NCBI GenBank assembly: GCA_003509305.1
Contig: DOMU01000167.1
Coordinates: forward strand, 1 to 5,989
DNA from: Desulfobulbaceae bacterium
GTDB taxonomy: Bacteria > Desulfobacterota > Desulfobulbia > Desulfobulbales > Desulfocapsaceae
Direction: 5' to 3'
Length of the DNA stretch: 5,989 nt
The notes below the pieces were generated by a model. That model was not told the origin of the DNA, did not search any database, and saw only the letters and a program-made list of their open reading frames with translations. The position numbers and the translations under genes are program-made. Shown in pieces: positions 1-5,044 of this stretch (position 1 is the stretch's first letter; every line of letters begins with the position of its first letter).

Positions 1-2
1 AC

Positions 3-182
3 GAGGCCAGCCGGGTTGTCGCCTGCGACGGCGATTTTTTGGACGGCGGAAGATTGAAGATGATCGCCAGCAAAAATATCCCTGTTTTTCTTTGGATGAC
101 CCAGTCGGCGCAGCCGGAACAGCGTCGAGCCACAGGCAAAATTAAAGCGGTTTCTAAAGCCGGGGGTTTTAACCCTCTCTAA
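3..182 (+). CDS. C-terminal end of an unrecognised protein (partial)
   Basis: Frame 3 is open from the left window edge to a TAA at 180-182, giving 59 residues (first visible residues EASRVVACDG, last residues SKAGGFNPL). The 5' end is outside the window. The stretch has a coding-like mix of hydrophobic and charged residues. It ends just before the sequence becomes AT-rich, as expected at a real gene end; the other two frames stop earlier, at 57 and 145. I do not recognise the family. The pattern of a hydrophobic strand (IPVFLWMTQ, about residues 26-34 of the visible part) after an acidic loop could fit the second half of a response-regulator receiver domain, but no catalytic aspartate or conserved lysine can be placed with confidence, so I give no function. 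It appears to be transcriptionally separate from the secretion genes, because a candidate promoter lies between them. Confidence 0.5.
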   Translation, partial: EASRVVACDGDFLDGGRLKMIASKNIPVFLWMTQSAQPEQRRATGKIKAVSKAGGFNPL

Positions 183-239
183 ACGGAGACAATAAGCTGT
201 ATAAATAACACAGACGATAAGATTCATAAATTTATTTAT

Positions 240-269
240 TTGACAATCAGAAAATAATGTGATGAGAAT
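240..269 (+). promoter_or_regulatory. Candidate sigma70-type promoter for the exporter operon
   Basis: A perfect -35 hexamer TTGACA lies at 240-245. It is followed after 18 bp by GAGAAT at 264-269, which matches four of six positions of the -10 consensus. The surrounding 185-275 region is strongly AT-rich. Transcription would start near 276, about 40 bp upstream of the broken outer-membrane-factor start at 316, and would continue into the ABC and HlyD genes. The -10 match is mediocre, so the exact placement is uncertain. Confidence 0.4.
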
Positions 270-520
270 ATCAAGGGAACAGCCTAGGGCTAGACTGTAA
301 GGGGGTTCGATAGCAATGCGAAAAGATTGAATGTCGGTCTGTCAGCATTGCTTGTGTTTTGCTTTGAAAGCTGTGGTTTACTCGCTGTCTTTGGCGCGTT
401 GTACAAAGCAGGACCAGTTAATTCCACGCTGCTTTTCCTCCGATAACGGCTCTGGTGAAGCAAGCGGACTTGCCACCTCTACTCTTGCGCTCGAAGTGGG
501 CGAGTTTTTTTGTCGCCACG

Positions 521-580
521 GAGACCGGTCGAGCGAGCGGACCCATCACCTCCACCCAACTGTTTCCCTCAAGTCGGGAA
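521..580 (+). repeat. Imperfect direct repeat, copy 1
   Basis: Aligned without gaps to 635-694, this segment matches at 39 of 60 positions by hand count. The best-preserved blocks are the shared AGACCGGTCG and TTTCCC plus AGTCG. The offset is 114 bp (38 codons), so both copies keep the same reading phase. In frame 2 both give the pattern TGR-x-S then Q-x-FP-x-SRE. It lies inside the decayed outer-membrane-factor region. Confidence 0.4.
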
Positions 581-634
581 ACAACCACGCTGGCGGCGCC
601 AAACCGAATCGTCATTCAAGACATGATCGTCATC

Positions 635-694
635 AAGACCGGTCGCCTGAGCGCGGTCGCCACCTTGGCCCAGCCATTTCCCATCAGTCGAGAG
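635..694 (+). repeat. Imperfect direct repeat, copy 2
   Basis: This is the partner of the copy at 521-580. In frame 2 it reads KTGRLS followed by QPFPISRE, against ETGRAS followed by QLFPSSRE in copy 1. It may be an old tandem duplication inside the decaying gene. I see no third copy in the window. Confidence 0.4.
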
Positions 695-1019
695 CTGCCG
701 GTGATTTCCAAACATCCCAATATTGGTCGCACCAATGCCGTGTGGCATCCCTCCATAGACTATGGAACACAGCCGGATTCCGGCGACGACGACAGTAGTG
801 GCACGACAGGGCTTCTCGGTACGGCTGGTGTCAACCATTTACTCTACGACTTCAACCAAATCCCGAATCTCAGGGGCGATCTTTCCAACGCAACCGAAAA
901 AACCAGGCCGTTATCACCATGCAACGGGGGAAGCCGAAATGTTGAAGGCGAAAAACCGTTTTGATGTTGCTGCCGGCAACCTCGCCAAGCTGATCGGATA
1001 CGAAAGGAGTTGGTGATAG

Positions 1020-3182
1020 ATGGAGACTTCATCTTCTGCTCTTTTATCCAACGAAATCGGCGTAATCAGTGAGAATCGGACAATCAGTCACTGGGTTGAC
1101 GCCCTTCTCTTCGCCGCCCGGCACTGCGGTGTCTCGGTTTCACCAGAACTCGTTCGTAATGCCTCCGCCTGGACCGACCGAGCAAATACGGAACAGACTA
1201 TCCTCGACATTGCTTCATCGGCGGGGTTAGTTGCTACCTTCACCGAAATTTCGCTGAGCGATCTTTCTCCCATCATGCTGCCGGCGCTTGTTGCCATCGA
1301 CAACAATGTCGGCGCCATTACCACGTTGGCGGCGGGATCGGCAACGGTTGTCTTTATGCTGAACGGCCAACCCGTTGAACGCATCATCACACCGTTACAG
1401 TTGGATTTCCATCAACCGCAGCGAGTTCTGCTCGTCCAGCAGCGCCAAGCCACACACGATGAGCGTCTCGAGCAATACCTGCGCCAGCGTCCACGATCCT
1501 GGCTCAAAGGTATCTTTCTCAGCAATTGGCGAATCCTCTTGGAACTTGGCTTGGGATCGCTGTTCGGCAATCTGCTCGCCATCTCCACTTCCCTCTTTGC
1601 CATGCAGGTCTGGGATCGTATCGTGCCGGCGCGGTCGCTGAATACGCTTTGGGTCTTGGTGTCAGGCGTTGGTCTCGCCCTCGTTCTCGAGATGTTGATC
1701 CGGATAGCGCGTATAGCCATCACCGATCACTTCGGCAAACACGCTGATATAAAACTATCTAACATGTTTTATGCCCGAGTGCTCGATATCCGCAACGACG
1801 CGCGCCCCCGCTCTCCAGGCACGCTGATAGCGCAATTGCGGGATCTCGAACAGTTGCGCGAGTTACTTACGTCGTCAACGCTGGGTGTCCTGATCGATCT
1901 GCCCTTCGTCGTCGCATTCCTGCTCATTATCTGGGTGCTGGGTGGTCCTTTGGTTTTAGTGCCTCTGGGCGCCATCCCCCTGCTGCTCATCCCAGGTCTT
2001 CTGGCACAATTCCCGCTGGCGAAACTCTCCGTCGAGGGATTAAGCGAATCCGCTCTGCGAAACGCCATCCTGATGGAAACGATTTATCGAGTCGAAGACA
2101 TAAAAGCCCTGCAGGCCGAACCACGTTTCCGGACGCTCTGGAATCAGGTCAATCAGGTCAGCGGCACCATCGGTTTCAAGCAGCGTTTTCTCGCCGGGCT
2201 GCTCGTTAACTTCTCGCAGATGGTGCAGCAGCTTTCTTACGTCGGCGTCATCACCGCCGGGGTCTACGGCATTCTCAACAGTGGGCTGTCATTCGGCGCG
2301 GTTCTCGCCTGCTCCATTCTGACCAGCCGCACCATCGCACCGTTGGGACAGATTTCCGCCGTGCTCGGCCGGGTGCAGAATGCACGAGTCGGCAAAAAAG
2401 GTCTCGATTCCCTTCTCACACTACCGATCGATCACGATCCGGATAAAGATACCTACCACAAACCAGCTCTTGCAGGCCGATATCGCTTCGAAAATATCAT
2501 CTACGCCTATGATCCGGATGAAAAACCCGCTCTGATCGTTCCTCAGCTGAAAATCGAAGCCGGCGAACGCATCGCCATCCTTGGCCGTGTCGGCGCCGGT
2601 AAATCGACATTGCTGCGGCTGGCCGCCGGTTTTCTGGCCCCGAACCAAGGGCGCATCCTGTTCGACGATACGGTGATGGGCCTGATCGACATGGCGGATA
2701 TTCGCCGGGACGTGGGCATTCTGTTGCAGGAATCCAACCTGTTTTACGGTTCCCTGCGCGAAAATCTTTTACTCGGCAATCCACTCGCCTCCGACGAGCA
2801 ACTCCTCAAGGCTATGCACCTTTCCTGCGCCGACCAGCTTCTGCTGAATCAACAGCACGGCCTTGATCTCAAATTGCGGGAGAGTGGACAGGGATTGTCC
2901 GGTGGCCAGAAACAAGCGCTGATGCTGGCGCGTTTATTCTTACGTTCCCCCAATATCCTCCTCTTGGACGAACCAACAGCGTCTTTCGACGAAGGAACCG
3001 AACGCGTCGTCATAGAGCGGCTCAAAGGGTGGCTGGGAACCCGCACACTGATCGTCGCCACCCACCGTTATCCGGTGCTCTCTCTGGCCGACCGCATTAT
3101 CGTTATTGACCAAGGACGCATCGTGCAAGACGGCGGCAAAGACGACATCCTGAAAGCTCTGAGCGGAGGGGTTCCAGGCTGA
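1020..3182 (+). CDS. Type I secretion ABC transporter (LapB/RtxB-like), degenerate C39 domain
   Basis: A 720-aa inner-membrane exporter that couples ATP hydrolysis to one-step secretion of large adhesins or RTX proteins. Domains in order: a C39 peptidase-like domain (about 20-140); an ABC transmembrane domain (about 162-445) with hydrophobic segments near 169-196, 205-233, 288-330, 391-419 and 422-440; and a nucleotide-binding domain (about 485-715). The latter has Walker A GRVGAGKST (522-530), Q-loop Q570, signature LSGGQ (626-630), Walker B ILLLDE (646-651) and switch H682. All ATPase motifs are intact. In the N-terminal domain the catalytic cysteine position falls in WVDALLFAARHCG (about 25-37) and is not Cys, and no matching catalytic His is seen after LPALVAI. 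It should therefore bind substrate without cutting it, as in LapB/HlyB-type exporters. The length equals the usual LapB length. GGAG at 1006-1009, 10 bp before ATG 1020, supports this start. It is 5 bp upstream of the HlyD gene, in one operon. Confidence 0.95.
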   Translation: METSSSALLSNEIGVISENRTISHWVDALLFAARHCGVSVSPELVRNASAWTDRANTEQTILDIASSAGLVATFTEISLSDLSPIMLPALVAIDNNVGAITTLAAGSATVVFMLNGQPVERIITPLQLDFHQPQRVLLVQQRQATHDERLEQYLRQRPRSWLKGIFLSNWRILLELGLGSLFGNLLAISTSLFAMQVWDRIVPARSLNTLWVLVSGVGLALVLEMLIRIARIAITDHFGKHADIKLSNMFYARVLDIRNDARPRSPGTLIAQLRDLEQLRELLTSSTLGVLIDLPFVVAFLLIIWVLGGPLVLVPLGAIPLLLIPGLLAQFPLAKLSVEGLSESALRNAILMETIYRVEDIKALQAEPRFRTLWNQVNQVSGTIGFKQRFLAGLLVNFSQMVQQLSYVGVITAGVYGILNSGLSFGAVLACSILTSRTIAPLGQISAVLGRVQNARVGKKGLDSLLTLPIDHDPDKDTYHKPALAGRYRFENIIYAYDPDEKPALIVPQLKIEAGERIAILGRVGAGKSTLLRLAAGFLAPNQGRILFDDTVMGLIDMADIRRDVGILLQESNLFYGSLRENLLLGNPLASDEQLLKAMHLSCADQLLLNQQHGLDLKLRESGQGLSGGQKQALMLARLFLRSPNILLLDEPTASFDEGTERVVIERLKGWLGTRTLIVATHRYPVLSLADRIIVIDQGRIVQDGGKDDILKALSGGVPG

Positions 3183-3187
3183 CGACC

Positions 3188-4360
3188 ATGAAAAATCCAC
3201 CATTTATAAGCATGTATGACAATGGCATCCGTTCTGCCCATTCGGTGCTCTGGCTGATTATCACCGCTATCGCCATTTTCTTTGTGTGGTCCTCCTGGGC
3301 CGAACTCGACGAGGTGGCCATCGGCGAAGGGAAGATTACGCCCGCCTCAAAGGGACAGATCATTCAAAGCCTCGAAGGCGGGATCCTCTCAGAACTACCG
3401 GTCCGCGAAGGTGACATTGTCGAAGAAGGCCAGCAGATTGCCATACTCAATCCTGTCTTAGCGCGGGCTTCGATGGAGGAGACGCTGGCCCGGATTACGG
3501 CGCTGAAGGCGCGCGCCGCCCGCATCCAGGCTGAGATGAACGATCAAGACAAGGTTGTATTTCCATCCGAACTCCTCAAAGAATCGGCGGTTATCAATCG
3601 CGAGAAAGAACTTTTCACTACCAACCGCCGCGCCTTCAGCGAAAACATCGGAAACCTCCGTGAGCAGCTCGAACTGGCGGAAGATGAGCTGAAAATCGCC
3701 ACGCCACTCCTGCAAACCGGTGCCTCGACCAAGGTCGAGGTCCTGCGGTTGCAGCAAAAGGCCGCCGAGCTGTCCACCAAGCTCTCGGCAACGCAGAGTG
3801 AATACTATGTCTCGCTGAAAACCGAATTCACTCAAACCATGGCCGATCTTGAACCCTTACTTAAGATTCGCGAGGGCCGGGCCGATCAACTGCGCCGCAC
3901 TGTGATTACCTCACCCACGCATGGCATCGTCAAAGATATCCGGGTTTCCACGATCGGCGGCGTTGTCGGGCCGGGTGGCGTGCTCATGGAAATCGTGCCA
4001 CTTGGCGATCAACTGCTGGTCGAAGCGCGGCTCAGCCCGCGGGACATCGCTTTCATCCACCCCGGTCAGGAAGCAACCGTCAAGATCACCGCCTACGACT
4101 CGGCCATCTACGGCACGCTGCCAGCAAAAGTTGACCGCATCTCACCGGATACCATCGAAGATCAGATCGATAAGCGCGTCTATTACTACCGCGTCTATGT
4201 CTTGACCGATCATTCCTATCTCGAAACCAAGGACGGTAAAAGGCACCCGATCATGCCGGGCATGGTTGCCACCACTGAAATCCGAACTGGCCGCAAAACG
4301 GTTCTCTCTTATCTGATGAAACCGCTCAACAAAGCCGGAGAAGCCCTGCGGGAACGCTAG
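3188..4360 (+). CDS. HlyD-family periplasmic adaptor (membrane fusion protein) of the T1SS
   Basis: A 390-aa adaptor that links the inner-membrane ABC exporter to an outer-membrane channel. A short cytoplasmic N-terminus is followed by one transmembrane helix (about 19-37, SVLWLIITAIAIFFVW). Next come the first lipoyl-type half (about 45-90, with GKITPASKGQIIQSLEGGI and VREGDIVEEGQ), a long helical hairpin/coiled coil (about 95-235), the second lipoyl half (about 238-270, ITSPTHGIVKD and GGVVGPGGVLMEIVP) and a beta-barrel region (about 272-365) including the family hallmark MPGM (356-359). The C-terminus TVLSYLMKPL is typical of T1SS HlyD/LapC proteins, though the protein is somewhat shorter than LapC because its coiled coil is shorter. 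ATG 3188 lies 5 bp after the ABC stop. The nearest Shine-Dalgarno-like GGAGGG (3165-3170) is about 17 bp away, so translation probably depends on coupling to the upstream gene. ATG 3212 is a less likely alternative start. Confidence 0.95.
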   Translation: MKNPPFISMYDNGIRSAHSVLWLIITAIAIFFVWSSWAELDEVAIGEGKITPASKGQIIQSLEGGILSELPVREGDIVEEGQQIAILNPVLARASMEETLARITALKARAARIQAEMNDQDKVVFPSELLKESAVINREKELFTTNRRAFSENIGNLREQLELAEDELKIATPLLQTGASTKVEVLRLQQKAAELSTKLSATQSEYYVSLKTEFTQTMADLEPLLKIREGRADQLRRTVITSPTHGIVKDIRVSTIGGVVGPGGVLMEIVPLGDQLLVEARLSPRDIAFIHPGQEATVKITAYDSAIYGTLPAKVDRISPDTIEDQIDKRVYYYRVYVLTDHSYLETKDGKRHPIMPGMVATTEIRTGRKTVLSYLMKPLNKAGEALRER

Positions 4361-4407
4361 GGTTTCGAACAATCTTGTTGTTGCAATTCAACACCTTACA
4401 TCACAAG

Positions 4408-4426
4408 GAAAAGTTTTTTACTTTTC
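4408..4426 (+). terminator. Weak hairpin downstream of the exporter operon
   Basis: GAAAAGT (4408-4414) pairs with ACTTTTC (4420-4426) around a five-T loop, 48 bp after the HlyD stop. The stem is A/T-dominated and no T-run follows it (next bases TGCCAG), so it is a poor intrinsic terminator. A second candidate hairpin is ATTCGC/GCGAAT (4444-4449 with 4454-4459, four-base loop). It is followed by six Ts at 4469-4474, but with a 9-bp gap. Either could end the operon transcript; neither is convincing. Confidence 0.2.
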
Positions 4427-4439
4427 TGCCAGAAAAAAT

Positions 4440-4469
4440 TTGAATTCGCATTCGCGAATGCCCTATAAT
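4440..4469 (+). promoter_or_regulatory. Candidate promoter with a 14-bp perfect palindrome in its spacer
   Basis: TTGAAT (4440-4445, four of six -35 positions) and a perfect TATAAT (4464-4469) are separated by 18 bp. The spacer contains the perfect palindrome GCATTCGCGAATGC (4448-4461), with an overlapping direct repeat ATTCGC-ATTCGC. A dyad between -35 and -10 is a common place for a regulator to bind. The same bases can fold as a hairpin before a T-run, so a terminator role cannot be excluded. Confidence 0.3.
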
Positions 4470-4513
4470 TTTTTATGGACAATGATTGGCGCCGTCAAAG
4501 TTTTTGAAATTAC

Positions 4514-4547
4514 TTGACAATAAAGAAACGATATGTATAAGCATATC
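4514..4547 (+). promoter_or_regulatory. Strong candidate promoter whose -10 box sits inside a perfect dyad
   Basis: TTGACA (4514-4519, perfect -35) is followed after 16 bp by TATAAG (4536-4541, five of six -10 positions). The -10 hexamer is exactly the centre of the perfect inverted repeat GATATG-N6-CATATC (4530-4547). A further CATAT half-site follows at 4550-4554. A protein bound to the dyad would cover the -10 box, so repression by occlusion is the simplest reading. Transcription would begin near 4548, giving a leader of about 500 nt if it reads through to the adhesin. Confidence 0.5.
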
Positions 4548-4572
4548 TGCATATAAATTTCATCGCCGAGGT

Positions 4573-4650
4573 ATGGACAAGCTGACAAGCTCGCCCTTCT
4601 CTTCTTCACTCCCTCGTTGGGCATACTGGTCAATTACGCACGGGATATGA
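4573..4650 (+). CDS. Possible 25-codon small ORF (doubtful)
   Basis: ATG 4573 opens a 25-codon frame (starts MDKLTSSPFS, ends WSITHGI) about 25 bp after the predicted start of the 4514-4547 promoter. A GAGG (4568-4571) precedes it but only one base from the ATG, which is too close for normal initiation. Its stop overlaps the next ATG in an ATGA arrangement. The peptide is Ser-rich and unrecognised. It could equally be leader RNA that happens to be open. Confidence 0.12.
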   Translation: MDKLTSSPFSSSLPRWAYWSITHGI

Positions 4651-4793
4651 AAATAAAGCGCGAAATATTCAAACTTTCTTTTATCCCCTCTCCAGATAAA
4701 TGTGGTGGGCGCGGCATTGAAGTTCAGCAATCCAGCAACTTGATCTCTTTATTTTTTGCACCAATAATTCTGGATACGGGAGGGCAGCTCTGA
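4647..4793 (+). CDS. Possible 48-codon small ORF (doubtful)
   Basis: ATG 4647 overlaps the TGA of the preceding 25-codon frame by the ATGA configuration often seen in translationally coupled genes. It runs 48 codons to TGA 4791-4793. The product would start MKIKREIFKLSF, basic and hydrophobic, and contain a second hydrophobic patch (LISLFFAPIIL, about residues 32-42). I see no clear Shine-Dalgarno site and recognise no family. Listed only because of the coupled layout downstream of a good promoter. Confidence 0.12.
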   Translation: MKIKREIFKLSFIPSPDKCGGRGIEVQQSSNLISLFFAPIILDTGGQL

Positions 4794-4961
4794 GGATAAA
4801 AAAGCAGGCGCCGGCCTTCAGAATGGAAATGGTGGCTCATCCTCGTCAGTATCAGACTACCCTTCCCGATGGCCGAGATGTTTGGCAGAAAAGTGCTCAA
4901 TCCCCTGCTTGAAATAGCGAATAGATTCACCATCATTTAATCCGATTCGGTAAGCGTGAAG

Positions 4962-5012
4962 CTATTTTTCACTATCTTATTTTATCTGTTTATAATTTCA
5001 TAGTGAAAATAG
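4962..5012 (+). promoter_or_regulatory. Adhesin promoter inside a long inverted repeat
   Basis: A perfect -10 TATAAT lies at 4991-4996, with TTCACT (4968-4973, four of six -35 positions) 17 bp upstream, predicting a start near 5003. The left arm CTATTTTTCACTAT (4962-4975) and right arm ATAGTGAAAATAG (5000-5012) are reverse complements apart from one extra T. The arms therefore cover the -35 box and the predicted start, while the -10 lies between them. A further GTGAA (4956-4960) forms a second, shorter dyad with TTCAC (4968-4972). The spacing between arm centres, about 37-38 bp, suits two bound regulator units. The regulator is unknown. Confidence 0.5.
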
Positions 5013-5031
5013 TGCTTTAACAGAATCCAAC

Positions 5032-5036
5032 GGAGG
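5032..5036 (+). promoter_or_regulatory. Ribosome binding site of the adhesin
   Basis: GGAGG lies 8 bp upstream of ATG 5045, an ideal distance. This fixes the adhesin start and excludes the internal ATG at 5075 as the main start. Confidence 0.8.
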
Positions 5037-5044
5037 GCATCTCA

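Larger units (their letters stand above)
316..1016 (+). pseudogene. Decayed outer-membrane factor (TolC/LapE/BapB-type) of the T1SS
   Basis: I read this as remnants of a TolC-family outer-membrane factor. ATG 316 has a G-rich stretch (301-305) upstream, but its frame stops at 328-330 after four codons. Adding one base in the A-run at 321-324 would join it to frame 3 (327-443), which reads like a signal peptide (LNVGLSALLVFCF) followed by ALYKAGPVN, resembling the first helix of these proteins. In frame 2, residues HPNI (about 725) and AVWHPSIDYG (about 740-770) lie close together, although the family usually has some 25 residues between such motifs. LLYDFNQ (about 839-859) matches the 'plYDfG' strand. 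The tail switches to frame 3: GEAEMLKAKNRFDVAAGNLA then KLIGYERSW, stop 1014-1016, resembling the last helices. The total, about 700 bp, is roughly half a normal gene (about 1.3-1.4 kb). The final stop lies 3 bp before the ABC gene start, the usual operon position for this component. The family call is by eye; the N-terminal part is the least certain. Confidence 0.55.
4361..5044. other. 684-bp AT-rich intergenic region between exporter and adhesin
   Basis: No ORF here looks like a conserved protein. The region holds a weak AT-rich hairpin after the HlyD gene, three candidate promoters each associated with a dyad symmetry, and several very short ORFs. The longest minus-strand ORF (4724-4936, 70 codons) has no Shine-Dalgarno site or recognisable family features. 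The gap is large for genes of one operon, so the adhesin is very probably transcribed on its own. Confidence 0.7.

Noticed and set aside
161..178. GGGTTTTAACCC-like hairpin at the end of the first gene as a terminator
   Set aside because: It lies inside the coding sequence, the loop would be only 2-4 bases, and no T-run follows.
331..798. 155-codon plus-strand ORF starting MSVCQHCLCF
   Set aside because: Rich in His, Arg, Ser and Cys with no recognisable family; the family-like motifs of this stretch lie in the other two frames. Best seen as an alternate frame of the decayed outer-membrane-factor gene.
418..838. Minus-strand ORFs at 418-615 and 569-838
   Set aside because: No ribosome binding sites or family features, and they mirror the decayed plus-strand gene.
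1088..4372. Many minus-strand and alternate-frame ORFs across the ABC and HlyD genes
   Set aside because: All are shadows of two long, clearly conserved plus-strand genes.
4495..4507. Short inverted repeat TCAAA-N3-TTTGA just upstream of the 4514 promoter
   Set aside because: Five-base A/T-rich arms are expected by chance in this AT-rich stretch.
4724..4936. 70-codon minus-strand ORF in the intergenic region
   Set aside because: No Shine-Dalgarno site, unusual composition and no recognisable motif; the region is otherwise non-coding in character.
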